A stretch of DNA of 29,219 nt from an uncultured Actinoplanes sp. (GTDB taxonomy: Bacteria > Actinomycetota > Actinomycetes > Mycobacteriales > Micromonosporaceae). Below are positions 7,288 to 14,796 of the stretch, in pieces. The stretch's first letter is position 1, and each line of letters opens with the position of its first letter. The position numbers were made by a program, and so were the translations under genes. Under the pieces are notes generated by a model. That model made no database searches. It was not told where the DNA came from and saw only the letters and a list, made by a program, of their open reading frames with translations. Location of the stretch: the NCBI RefSeq assembly GCF_934643405.1, contig NZ_CAKUCL010000070.1, positions 1-29,219 on the forward strand. The letters run 5' to 3'.

Positions 7288-8207
7288 TGCGGCTGAGACA
7301 CTCATCCGGCCGGATCGTGCACCTCAGCTGTGAGATCGTTCCACGGCCGGTGGCCACCCTTCCCGCGCTGGTCGGTCTCCTCGACACGTACGGCACGGCC
7401 CGCGCCCGCCTCGGCGCCGACGCCCTGGGCATCACCTTCTGGCTTCCCCCCGCGCTCGCCGCCGCCCTCGCCGTCGAGAGCCGCGCCCGTACCCGGCTAC
7501 GTGCCGAACTCGACGCCCGCCGGCTCGAAGTCGTCACGTTGAGCGGCGCGCCCTTCGACGAGGGCGGCGGCGAGGCTCCCTGCCCCGCATGGACCGAACC
7601 GGCCCGCCGGGAATACACCCTCGACCTCGCCCGGGTGCTCCTCGACCTGCTGGACGAGGACGCCGTACGCGGGACGGTCAGCACCATCGGCCTCGGCACG
7701 CGCACCGGCTGGGCCGAGGCCGAGGAGAAGGCCGCCACCGGGATCCTGCGCCGGCTGTCCGCCGGGCTGGCCGACCTCGCCTGGCAGAACGGCCGCGCCG
7801 TCCGGGTCGGGTTCCAGCCCGCGCCCGGCCTGGTGCTCGACGGCCCCGAACAGACGGTGACCGGCCTCGCCCGTACCGACAAAGATCGTCTCGGGGTTTG
7901 CCTGGACCTCGGGCACGCGGCACGGACCTGGCCGGACCCGGCCGCGGGCATCGAGACGATCATCGACGCGGGGCACGCGATCGTCGAGGTACGGCTGGCG
8001 GCCGTCCCCGGGTCGACCACCGAACGCTGGCGATCCGGGCTGCGGCAGCTCTTCGGCGCCGACGGACCGCTCACCGAGAACATCACCCTGCTGTCCCGGA
8101 TGGCGGAACCGACCGCCGAGCAGATCGCGGCCGATGTCGCGTACCTGCTCGCCGAGCTGGACGCCGTCGGCCTCGCGCCGGAGAACGAGCCCTGCCCCGC
8201 GCGTTGA
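7287..8207 (+). CDS. EboE-like TIM-barrel protein (sugar isomerase-like)
   Basis: A 306-residue protein whose N-terminal half reads like the metabolite traffic protein EboE: start pattern MRL..G..VHL, a conserved LLDTYGTARARLGADALGITFWL stretch split around residue 45, RLRAELDARRLEVVTL and then YTLDLARVLLDLL. EboE belongs to the AP-endonuclease-2/sugar isomerase TIM-barrel superfamily. This copy is shorter than the EboE proteins I recall and lacks their usual N-terminal Tyr-Cys-Thr-Asn motif, and no other ebo genes are nearby. The ATG at 7287 is preferred because GGGGAGGA lies six bases upstream; in-frame codons further upstream look non-coding. Its role next to the sugar catabolic genes is uncertain. 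Confidence 0.65.
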   Translation: MRLRHSSGRIVHLSCEIVPRPVATLPALVGLLDTYGTARARLGADALGITFWLPPALAAALAVESRARTRLRAELDARRLEVVTLSGAPFDEGGGEAPCPAWTEPARREYTLDLARVLLDLLDEDAVRGTVSTIGLGTRTGWAEAEEKAATGILRRLSAGLADLAWQNGRAVRVGFQPAPGLVLDGPEQTVTGLARTDKDRLGVCLDLGHAARTWPDPAAGIETIIDAGHAIVEVRLAAVPGSTTERWRSGLRQLFGADGPLTENITLLSRMAEPTAEQIAADVAYLLAELDAVGLAPENEPCPAR

Positions 8208-8221
8208 TCTCCATCTTCGTC

Positions 8222-8353
8222 TAGAGTCGGAGACGGCATCGCCGTGATGACCGGTTCGGGGGGCGCAAGCCCGGCCGGTCGCTCTCCCGGCCGTGTCACC
8301 CTGGCCCGGTTTGCCCTCGCCGGCCGTCTCTTCGGCTGACTCAGGGAGAAATC
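8222..8353 (+). promoter_or_regulatory. Strongly foldable 5' leader of the isomerase-like gene
   Basis: A 146-base gap precedes the ATG at 8354. GAGACGGC (8230-8237) pairs with 8323-8330 to close a domain. Inside, GACCGG (8249-8254) pairs with 8275-8280 and encloses GGGC-GCAA-GCCC (8261-8272), a GNRA-tetraloop hairpin; GTGA (8244-8247) can also pair with TCAC (8296-8299). TAGAGT at 8222-8227 could be a -10 element, putting the start just before the closing helix. The layout is riboswitch-like, but I do not recognise a known class. Confidence 0.4.
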
Positions 8354-9358
8354 ATGGCGCGACCCATCACACTCTTCACCGGCCAGTGGGCCGACCTGCC
8401 CTTCGAGGAGGTGTGCCGGCTGGCGTCCGAGTGGGGATACGACGGGCTCGAGATCGCCTGCTGGGGTGACCACTTCGAGGTGGACCGGGCGCTCGCCGAG
8501 CCCGACTACATCGACAAGAAGCGCGTGCTCCTGGAGAAGCACAACCTCCGGGTGTTCGCGATCTCCAACCACCTCGTCGGCCAGGCCGTCTGCGACCACC
8601 CGATCGACGAGCGGCATCAGGACATCCTGCCGGCGTCCATCTGGGGCGACGGCGAGGCCGAGGGCGTACGGGGCCGGGCCGCCGAACGGATGAAGGACAC
8701 CGCGCGGGCGGCCGCCAAGCTGGGCGTCAAGACCGTGGTCGGCTTCACCGGCTCGTCGATCTGGCACACCGTGGCCATGTTCCCGCCGGCGTCCCAGGCG
8801 ATGATCGACCGCGGGTACCAGGACTTCGCCGACCGCTGGAACCCCATCCTGGACGTGTTCGACGAGGTCGGCGTGCGGTTCGCGCACGAGGTGCACCCCA
8901 GCGAGATCGCGTACGACTACTGGACCACCCGGCGCACGCTCGAGGCCATCGGCAACCGGCCCGCGTTCGGGCTGAACTGGGATCCGTCCCACTTCGTCTG
9001 GCAGGACCTCGACCCGGTGAACTTCATCCTCGAGTTCAAGGACCTGATCTACCACGTCGACTGCAAGGACGCGAAGGTCCGTACGGGCGACGGCCGTCGC
9101 GGGCGGCTCAGCTCGCACCTGCCGTGGGCCGACCTGCGCCGCGGCTGGGACTTCGTCTCCACCGGCCACGGCGACGTCCCGTGGGAGGACTGCTTCCGCG
9201 CCCTGAACGCGATCGGCTACGACGGCCCGATCTCCATCGAATGGGAGGACGCCGGCATGGACCGCCTGGTTGGCGCCCCCGAGGCCCTGCAGTTCGTGCG
9301 CCGCCTGGCCTTCGACGCGCCGAGCGCCGCGTTCGACGCCGCCTTCTCCACCAAGTGA
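8354..9358 (+). CDS. Sugar phosphate isomerase/epimerase-like TIM-barrel protein
   Basis: A 334-residue member of the AP-endonuclease-2 TIM-barrel superfamily (IolE/IolI, xylose isomerase-like). Probable metal ligands are E179 (in AHEVHPSE), D210 and H213 (in NWDPSH), H234/D236 (in YHVDCKD) and E296 (in IEWED). The N-terminal half contains GYDGLEI and the AISNHLVG strand. Related enzymes isomerise, epimerise or dehydrate keto-sugars and inosose made by Gfo/Idh dehydrogenases, which fits the gene at 5577. The ATG follows AGGGAGA. A perfect 12-bp terminator comes six bases after the stop, closing the sugar locus. Confidence 0.88.
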   Translation: MARPITLFTGQWADLPFEEVCRLASEWGYDGLEIACWGDHFEVDRALAEPDYIDKKRVLLEKHNLRVFAISNHLVGQAVCDHPIDERHQDILPASIWGDGEAEGVRGRAAERMKDTARAAAKLGVKTVVGFTGSSIWHTVAMFPPASQAMIDRGYQDFADRWNPILDVFDEVGVRFAHEVHPSEIAYDYWTTRRTLEAIGNRPAFGLNWDPSHFVWQDLDPVNFILEFKDLIYHVDCKDAKVRTGDGRRGRLSSHLPWADLRRGWDFVSTGHGDVPWEDCFRALNAIGYDGPISIEWEDAGMDRLVGAPEALQFVRRLAFDAPSAAFDAAFSTK

Positions 9359-9363
9359 CGCGA

Positions 9364-9394
9364 AAGGCCGCCCCCGCCAGGTGGGGGCGGCCTT
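9364..9394 (+). terminator. Intrinsic-type terminator after the isomerase-like gene
   Basis: A 12-bp perfect stem (9364-9375 with 9383-9394) with a 7-base loop starts six bases after the stop codon. The flanks are AAGG and CCTT, so it can act in both directions and also serve the leftward YtxH-like gene ending at 9450. Confidence 0.85.
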
Positions 9395-9449
9395 CACGCC
9401 GTTCCGGTGCTGCTCAGCGCCGGACGTCCTGGTGCTGCTCGGCGCCGGA

Positions 9450-9776
9450 TCAGTACGCGGTGCCGGCCGGCTTGCTGTTCGACCCGGCCAGCGAATCGGC
9501 CGGCATGGTCGTCGTGGTAGCCGTCGTCTCGCTGCTGCCGGTCTCGGACGTGACGTGCAGCTTCTCGCCCAGCTTCGACGACTGCAGCTTGTCCTTGCTC
9601 TCCGAGTAGAGCTTCGTGGCCTGCGCCTGGGCAACGCCGGCGGCCTCCTGCACCGACGGGTGCTCCCACACCTTCTTCGCGTTCGCCCGGATCTCCTCGT
9701 ACTTCTCCCGGCCGGCACGGCTGCCCAGGACGAAGCCCGCCGCGAGACCGGTGATGAACATCAGCTTTCCGCGCAT
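9450..9776 (-). CDS. YtxH-like membrane-associated protein
   Basis: A 108-residue protein with an N-terminal hydrophobic segment, MRGKLMFITGLAAGFVLGSR, followed by the family pattern AGREKYEEIRANAKKVWEHP and an amphipathic helix rich in Gln, Lys and Ala. The C-terminal 30 residues are a Ser/Thr low-complexity tail. YtxH-family proteins are small stress-associated membrane proteins of unknown reaction. The start at 9776 is chosen because GGAAGGAG lies upstream and the membrane segment begins at once; in-frame codons further upstream look non-coding. GGGTAT on the minus strand (9825-9830) resembles a sigmaB/sigmaF -10 box, but I see no clear -35. Confidence 0.8.
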   Translation of the reverse strand: MRGKLMFITGLAAGFVLGSRAGREKYEEIRANAKKVWEHPSVQEAAGVAQAQATKLYSESKDKLQSSKLGEKLHVTSETGSSETTATTTTMPADSLAGSNSKPAGTAY

Positions 9777-9921
9777 GATGGCGGCTCCTTCCGTGTGGTG
9801 ACGCGCATGCGTCTGCGGCGCGTCATACCCATCCTGCCCGCGACGTACTCCTGTGCCGCGGCTTTCCGCCAACCGGCGGCGCGCCCGGGTAACCCCTTCG
9901 CACACCACCGGCACCGTCATG

Positions 9922-9927
9922 TACTCT
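9922..9927 (+). promoter_or_regulatory. Candidate -10 box for tRNA-Asn
   Basis: TACTCT lies 39 bases before the mature tRNA 5' end; a TTCGCA (9897-9902) with a longer than usual 19-base spacer may be its -35. Weak evidence, supported mainly by position. Confidence 0.35.
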
Positions 9928-9966
9928 GTTCCCCGGCACCGAGCAAGACGCCCGGAGCCGAAGCAG

Positions 9967-10039
9967 TCCCCTGTAGCTCAATTGGCAGAGCAGCCGGCTG
10001 TTAACCGGCAGGTTATTGGTTCGAGTCCAATCGGGGGAG
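9967..10039 (+). tRNA. tRNA-Asn (GTT)
   Basis: A complete 73-base cloverleaf. Acceptor TCCCCTG (9967-9973) pairs with CGGGGGA (10032-10038) with one G-U pair and discriminator G10039. The anticodon stem GCCGG/CCGGC holds the loop CTGTTAA with anticodon GTT at 10000-10002. The T-arm is ATTGG-TTCGAGT-CCAAT. CCA is not encoded. The last 31 bases are partly repeated at 17662-17692, see findings. Confidence 0.97.
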
Positions 10040-10051
10040 CGAGTGGGCGGG

Positions 10052-10119
10052 GGTCTGCGTCTGCGGAAAGCGCAGACCAGGCCCCCTCGTATATCTGCTC
10101 AGGGGGCCGAGCCCCCTGA
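10052..10119 (+). terminator. Nested hairpins downstream of tRNA-Asn
   Basis: GGTCTGCG (10052-10059) pairs with 10071-10078, and TCTGCG (10060-10065) can alternatively pair with 10071-10076. A second hairpin, TCAGGGGGC-CGA-GCCCCCTGA (10099-10119), is a perfect 9-bp stem with a 3-base loop. The first probably ends tRNA transcription; the second resembles G-rich palindromic repeats common in actinobacterial intergenic DNA. Confidence 0.6.
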
Positions 10120-10543
10120 AACCCCACGTTACGGTGCCTACGGTCGGTTCTGCCGCTTTTGCTGGGCGTCTGGTTGCGCTTGAGCCCTTGGTTCCGAGAA
10201 CGGTCATTCGGGTAGAAGCCGACAAATCGCCGACGGATCTGGTGGTGAAGTTGCGGCTTCGCCGTGGATGGGGAACGCGTTCTCCGGGGCGGGAAACGCC
10301 AGGCGAGGGGTTGAATGCAGGACGCCGGCGCCGTGGTCAGGTCTCTGAGCGACGCCTGATCGGACGCCAGTCCTGGGGAGCGGGTCGGCCGCCGGACATC
10401 GGCGGCATGCCGGCCGGGTCCACATAGGAGTGGTGGCCTCGCCGGTCGTGCGCCCAAGGGGTGGACGACTTCGGCCGACGGCGCGGCGCGCGACTGGGGG
10501 ATGCGGCGTCGCGGCAAGTGGTTTCGGCCCGGGAGCGCGTCGA
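10120..10543. other. Non-coding stretch inside the possible arsenic island
   Basis: No frame here has consistent codon bias or a ribosome-binding site, and I see no integrase or transposase remnant. The only structured element is one copy of a 30-bp hairpin repeat (10169-10198). Confidence 0.55.
10169..10198. repeat. Hairpin repeat, copy 1
   Basis: This 30-bp element matches 10544-10573 at 26 positions. The core GAGCC-CTT-GGTTC folds as a short stem, and the differing bases keep the pairing in the other copy. Confidence 0.6.
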
Positions 10544-10573
10544 TCTGGTCGCGCTTGAGCCTTCGGCTCCGAG
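10544..10573. repeat. Hairpin repeat, copy 2, at the MFS gene end
   Basis: The core GAGCC-TTC-GGCTC is a perfect 5-bp hairpin eight bases beyond the stop codon of the leftward MFS gene, so it may act as its terminator. Same orientation as the copy at 10169. Confidence 0.6.
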
Positions 10574-10580
10574 TAGCACT

Positions 10581-11840
10581 TCAGCCGATCATGCGGACCC
10601 GATGTTCTCGGTTGGGGGGGAACGGGGTGGCTGCGCGGGCTAGGATGCCGGTCGCGGCCAGCAGGCAGAGGGCGCCGGTCGTCGCCAGGACGGGCAGGTA
10701 GCCGCCGGTCGCGAGAACGGCGGCGGCCAGCGGGGCGACCGCTTTGGCGAGAGTGACGGGCGCGGCGAGGGTGCCGGCGATGCTGGCGTACGCCGTGGTG
10801 CCGTAGCGGTCGGCCAGCAGAGCCGGGCCGGCGAGGCTCGCGACGCCGAAGCCGATGCCGAAGCCGGTCACGGCGATGACCGCGCCCACCCTGGTCGCGC
10901 CGGCCCAGGGCAGGCACAACGCTGCCGCGGCCTGGATGGCGAAGACGACGGCGACCACGGCGGGCAGAGACAGACGGCGTTGGGCGACCGTGAGCACGAG
11001 CCGCCCGGTCACGGACAGCACGCCGAGCAGCCCGGCGGCCGTGGCCGCAAACGTCGCGGGCTGGCCTCGACTGACGAGGAACCCCACTAGGTGGACGGTC
11101 ATGGTGCTCATCGCGGCGGCGTGCGCCACGAATGCGACCGCCAGACACCAGAAACGGCCGTCCCGTCTCGCCGCGCGCACCAGAGCCCGCCGCTGCGCGG
11201 GCGTCGAGCGCTGCACCGCCTCACTTCTCGACGGTGCGGGACGAAGGATCCCGGCGTGCAGCGGCACGGCAACCACGCCGTAGCAGACGGCGAGCAGCAG
11301 CAGGGTCGTGCGCCAGCCGTAGCGGTCGTTGAGCAGCCCGGTCAGCGGCATGAAGATGGTGCTGGCGAACCCGGCGACCACGATCATCGTCAGCAGTGCC
11401 CGCCGGCGCCGGGCCGGGTCGAACCAGGAGACGACGACGGCGGTGGCGGCGTCGTAGAGGGCCAGCGCCATGGCCACGCCGAGCCCGGCGAACACGAGGT
11501 AGAGCTGCCACAGGGCATGCACCTGGGACCAGGCGGCCAGCAGGCCGGCGCCGGTCAGGGAGCCGATGGTCATCAGGGCGCGGCCGCCGTGGCGGTCGAG
11601 CCGGCGGCCCACCGGCACGGCCATGGCCGCCCAGGCGAGCACGGCCGTGGTGAGAGCGCCGGTGACCGCGGCCGGTGGAACGCCCAGGTCGGTGGCCATG
11701 GGGTGGAGCAGGACGGCGAAGCTGTAGTAGAGACAGCCGTACCCGATGGTCTGGGTGATCGCCAGTGCCGCGACGATCCGCCACCCAGCAGACACCGGCA
11801 CCCGCGTCTCCGCGGCCGGTTGCCGGATCAGTTGCAGCAC
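10581..11840 (-). CDS. MFS transporter of the arsenic operon
   Basis: A 419-residue major facilitator with about twelve hydrophobic segments. The loop 2-3 signature region reads GRRLDRHGGRALMTIGS, with the matching loop 8-9 region around GRLVLTVAQRRL. It follows the ArsO-like gene and their ends overlap by 13 bases (start GTG 11840, ArsO stop 11828), so the two are probably translated together. In known ars loci MFS proteins such as ArsJ or ArsK export modified or free arsenicals; which substrate applies here cannot be told. No ArsB or Acr3 pump lies in the window, so this protein and the aquaglyceroporin are the only visible export candidates. Start choice is uncertain because the ribosome-binding site is weak. 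Confidence 0.82.
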   Translation of the reverse strand: MLQLIRQPAAETRVPVSAGWRIVAALAITQTIGYGCLYYSFAVLLHPMATDLGVPPAAVTGALTTAVLAWAAMAVPVGRRLDRHGGRALMTIGSLTGAGLLAAWSQVHALWQLYLVFAGLGVAMALALYDAATAVVVSWFDPARRRRALLTMIVVAGFASTIFMPLTGLLNDRYGWRTTLLLLAVCYGVVAVPLHAGILRPAPSRSEAVQRSTPAQRRALVRAARRDGRFWCLAVAFVAHAAAMSTMTVHLVGFLVSRGQPATFAATAAGLLGVLSVTGRLVLTVAQRRLSLPAVVAVVFAIQAAAALCLPWAGATRVGAVIAVTGFGIGFGVASLAGPALLADRYGTTAYASIAGTLAAPVTLAKAVAPLAAAVLATGGYLPVLATTGALCLLAATGILARAATPFPPNREHRVRMIG

Positions 11841-13207
11841 CCGCCGGTCTGCTCACCCGGCCCGCTGCTGACGTCGATGAGGGTCAGCGGGGGGCGTGCC
11901 AGTCCACCGGCGACGCCGGCCGGGGTGCCGCAGCAGCTGCTCCCGGCGGTGTCGATCCGGTCGGTGTCCAGCGGGGTGCTGCTGGAGCACACCCCGGTCT
12001 CGGGCAGATCGAGGCGCACGTCACGGGCGGCGTCCCAGTCGCCGGCCAGCGCGGCGACGACCGAGCGGGCCTGCTCGTAGCCGGTGGCGAGCAGGAAGGT
12101 CGGCGCCCGCCCGTAGGACTTGACGCCGATGGCGTAGTAGCCGGGTTCGGGCTGGCTGAGTTCGTCGACGCCGTGCGGCGGCACGGTGCCGCAGGAGTGC
12201 AGATTGGGGTCGATCATCGGGGCCAGCGCGCGGGTGGCGCCGAGGACCGGGTCGAGATCCAGCCGAAGCTCGGACGCGATGCCGTGATCCGGCCGGAAGC
12301 CGGTCGCCCGCACGACCCGGTCCGCGGTGATCGTCCGGCTGCCGTCGGACACCACCACCGCGTCGGCGGTGGGGGTGAGCTGCTGAACGCTGAACCCGGC
12401 GACCAGGGTGACGGCGCCCGACTCGACGTGCTCGCGGAGGCGGGTGCCGAGCGTGCCGCGAGCCGGGAGCGCGTCGGCGGTCTCACCGCCGTAGGTGCGT
12501 GCCGGCGACACACCACGGATGGCCCAGGTGACGGTCGTGCCCGGGGCCTGTTCGGCGAGCTCGGCCAGGCCCAGCAGGGTGGTGGCGGCGGAATGCCCGG
12601 TCCCCACGACGAGGGTGTGCCGCCCGGCGAACCGCTCCCGGTCCCGGCCGAGGACGTCCGGCAAGGCGCTTTCCACGTACGCGGCGGCGTCGGCCTCGCC
12701 GTGCGCGGGGATGCCCGAAGCGCCGAGCACGTTCGGGGTGTGCCAGGTGCCGGAGGCGTCGATGACCGCGCGGGCGAGGATGTCGCCGCCATCGGTGAGC
12801 CGGATCAGAAACGGCGTCCGGTCGCGGCCGGTGGTGCGGACCCGGTCGAGGCCGGACCGGGTGATCGCGGCGACCCGGGCCCGGTAGCGGATGTGGGGCT
12901 TGAGCGCGGGCAGGTCGGCGAGGGGCTGCAGGTAGTCGTCGGCGAGCTGGGCGCCGGTGGGGAGCCGGTCGTCGTCCGGGCGCACCCATCCGGCGTCGGC
13001 CAGCAGTCGGCCGGCGGCGGGGTCGATGTCGTACCGCCATGGCGAGAACAGGCGGACGTGCCCCCACGCGCGGACGGCGGAGCCGGGTTCGCCGCCGGCC
13101 TCGAGCAGGACGAAGGGCAGGCCGCGATCGGCGAGGTGGGCGGCGGCGGCCAGGCCTACCGGTCCGGCGCCGATGACGGCGATGGGGAGCTGGTCGATCC
13201 GGGTCAT
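11828..13207 (-). CDS. ArsO-like flavin-dependent monooxygenase with Cys-Cys tail
   Basis: A 459-residue FAD/NAD(P)-binding protein. GAGPVGLAAAAHL (13-25) is the FAD Rossmann motif; VVGTGHSAATTLL in the middle is the NAD(P)H motif; ATGFRPD (near 320) is a typical monooxygenase strand. ArsO proteins of this family accompany arsenic genes, though their reaction is not settled. The last ~55 residues are unusual: a Cys after PETG, then SSCCGTPAG, and finally GGCCN at the very end. This tail looks like the neighbouring CCG peptide and may bind As(III). The ATG has AGGAG seven bases upstream and lies 10 bases after the ArsR stop. Confidence 0.8.
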   Translation of the reverse strand: MTRIDQLPIAVIGAGPVGLAAAAHLADRGLPFVLLEAGGEPGSAVRAWGHVRLFSPWRYDIDPAAGRLLADAGWVRPDDDRLPTGAQLADDYLQPLADLPALKPHIRYRARVAAITRSGLDRVRTTGRDRTPFLIRLTDGGDILARAVIDASGTWHTPNVLGASGIPAHGEADAAAYVESALPDVLGRDRERFAGRHTLVVGTGHSAATTLLGLAELAEQAPGTTVTWAIRGVSPARTYGGETADALPARGTLGTRLREHVESGAVTLVAGFSVQQLTPTADAVVVSDGSRTITADRVVRATGFRPDHGIASELRLDLDPVLGATRALAPMIDPNLHSCGTVPPHGVDELSQPEPGYYAIGVKSYGRAPTFLLATGYEQARSVVAALAGDWDAARDVRLDLPETGVCSSSTPLDTDRIDTAGSSCCGTPAGVAGGLARPPLTLIDVSSGPGEQTGGCCN

Positions 13208-13217
13208 GAGAAGGCTC

Positions 13218-13580
13218 CTATCTTCGGTCGGGGTCAGTGGGTGGCGTCGCTCCTGCGCAGGCTCCGGGCGTGGCCGGGGCGGGCCGGCCCATCACGACGT
13301 CGGCGGCGGACGGGAAGCAGTCGATGCAGGTGGTGTTGATCCGGTAGTGCCGGGCGTTCCCGATTGGCTCGACCAGGACGAACCGAACCTCGGTGAGGAT
13401 CTTCAAGTGCTGCGAGACGGTGGACTGCGCCAGTCCGACCGCCGCGACGATCTCCCCGACCGGCAGCGGCCGGGCTTGCCGGGCCAGGTACTCCACGATC
13501 TGAACCCGGGACGGGTCGGCGAGCGCCCGGAACCAGGACGCGTACGTCTCCGCGATGCCGCGATCGAGCAGGTGGGTCAC
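13218..13580 (-). CDS. ArsR family metalloregulator (leftward operon)
   Basis: A 120-residue winged-helix repressor: FRALADPSRVQIVEYL, then the recognition region LAQSTVSQHLKILTEVRFV. Near the C-terminus is TTCIDCFPSAAD, a CxxC pair followed by a Pro/Ala-rich tail, which could be an As(III) or metal site. The start is GTG at 13580 with AAGGGAG upstream; ATG alternatives do not exist nearby. It lies 13 bases after the peptidase gene and 10 before the ArsO-like gene. A perfect inverted repeat just upstream (13594-13620) is its likely operator. Confidence 0.88.
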   Translation of the reverse strand: MTHLLDRGIAETYASWFRALADPSRVQIVEYLARQARPLPVGEIVAAVGLAQSTVSQHLKILTEVRFVLVEPIGNARHYRINTTCIDCFPSAADVVMGRPAPATPGACAGATPPTDPDRR

Positions 13581-13593
13581 CGATCACTCCCTT

Positions 13594-13620
13594 TCATCGT
13601 CTATCGTCGATCAACGATGA
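13594..13620. promoter_or_regulatory. Inverted repeat TCATCGT-N13-ACGATGA, likely ArsR operator
   Basis: A perfect 7-bp inverted repeat, with an inner ATCGT-N6-ACGAT, lies 14 bases before the ArsR GTG and inside the final codons of the peptidase gene. ArsR dimers bind imperfect palindromes of about this span. If used, the arsR-arsO-MFS part would have its own internal promoter. Confidence 0.5.
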
Positions 13621-14796
13621 AAGCGTAGTCGTGGCGAGCCAGGTTGTCGCGACCACGAGGCGGCAGACCGCGGCCAGGGTGGCCGGGTCGACGCGATCCG
13701 CAGTGTCGGCGGGGCTGTGGTAGCCGCCCATTCCGGCGCCGATGCCGACCGCGGCCAGTCCGGCAGCGGCGTAGCGGCGGTTGTCCGACGCGACCGGACC
13801 GGCTGCCAGGGGCAGGCCGGTGCGGCGGCCGGCCTGGTCCAGCACGGCGAGCAGGGCGTGGGCGGGTCCGCCCGCCTCAACTGCGGCGGCATCGCCGAGA
13901 CTCCCGGCACCATCGACGTTGATCACCAATGCTGGCGTGTCGGTGCTGGTCAGGGCGGCGGCGTGACGGGCGGAGCCGAGCGCGCCGAGTTCCTCGGCGT
14001 CCAGCAGCGCCACGGCCAGGCCGGGCAGGGGCGGGCCGAGAACGCGGGCGGCCTCCAGGATGACTGCGACGCCGCTCGCGTTGTCCGACGCTGCGGGTTG
14101 CCGCAATCCGGGGTGGTCGCCAACCCCGTCGTAGTGCGCGGTGAGCAGTACCCGGGTGCCGGTGCCCGGCCAGCGGGCGTGGAGGTTCGCCGCCGTGGCG
14201 TCGATGCGGCGGATCGGGCTGCCCGCCCGCAGCCGGCCGTCGCGGCTCGCGCTCATCGCCGCGTGCGTGCCGGGGTCGAGGGTCAGGACCGGCAATCGAC
14301 CCGGCTGGGGTCCGGCGAGCATGGTGTAGTGCCAGCCGTCGGCGTCGACCGCGCGGCTGACCAGCAACCCCGCCGCTGCGTCGGCATCGCGCAACGCGTC
14401 GCCGAGGCTCACCCCGGCCGGGACCAGCAGCCACCGCCCCCGGGGGTCCACCGTGCCGGCGGTGCCGAGATCACCCAGTTCGGGGCTGGCCAGATCGGCC
14501 GAGGCGAGGTGGGGGAGCACCTGCCGCCCGAAGATCAGGTGGTGGTGGGTCGTGCCGTCATGCCAGCTGCCCTCGACCGGCGCGTAGATCTCCGGCACCG
14601 AGCGCACCGGGAACGGATCCGCGGTGACGACAGCCCCGCAGTGGCTCAGCTCGTCGGCGAGCCAGGCCCGGGCGGCGAGGGAGCCGGGGGTGCCGGCGCG
14701 CCGACCCGTGAACGGCGCGCCGGCCAGCACGCCGGCCGTGGTGGCCATCCGGGAGCCGTCGACCTCGGCCAGCAGGGCATCCAGCCCGGGATTCAT
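13594..14796 (-). CDS. M28 family zinc metallopeptidase in the arsenic operon
   Basis: A 400-residue protein with no signal peptide, so it should be cytoplasmic. All five zinc ligands and the catalytic Glu of M28 aminopeptidases are visible: His in TAHYDG, Asp in ASDNASG, Glu pair in DAEELG, Asp in NVDGAG, and His in GYHSPADT. Residues about 70-215 form a PA-like insert. Its start overlaps the stop of the CCG peptide gene (ATGA at 14796-14793), so peptide and peptidase are translated together. M28 peptidases are not standard arsenic genes. The likely job is trimming or releasing residues from the CCG peptide or from arsenic-thiol conjugates, by analogy and position only. Confidence 0.85.
   Translation of the reverse strand: MNPGLDALLAEVDGSRMATTAGVLAGAPFTGRRAGTPGSLAARAWLADELSHCGAVVTADPFPVRSVPEIYAPVEGSWHDGTTHHHLIFGRQVLPHLASADLASPELGDLGTAGTVDPRGRWLLVPAGVSLGDALRDADAAAGLLVSRAVDADGWHYTMLAGPQPGRLPVLTLDPGTHAAMSASRDGRLRAGSPIRRIDATAANLHARWPGTGTRVLLTAHYDGVGDHPGLRQPAASDNASGVAVILEAARVLGPPLPGLAVALLDAEELGALGSARHAAALTSTDTPALVINVDGAGSLGDAAAVEAGGPAHALLAVLDQAGRRTGLPLAAGPVASDNRRYAAAGLAAVGIGAGMGGYHSPADTADRVDPATLAAVCRLVVATTWLATTTLSSLIDDRR

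Noticed and set aside
7073..9718. 881-codon minus-strand ORF
   Set aside because: It spans two recognised + strand genes, a terminator and the YtxH-like gene, has no domain, and is an Arg/Pro/Ala shadow.
9978..10517. Long minus-strand ORF ending in GLEPITCRLTAGCSAN
   Set aside because: The ending is the antisense translation of tRNA-Asn; the rest lacks codon bias and a ribosome-binding site.
10040..10580. Integrase or excisionase that would mobilise the arsenic block
   Set aside because: No frame resembles one; if the block was mobile the enzyme is absent from this window.
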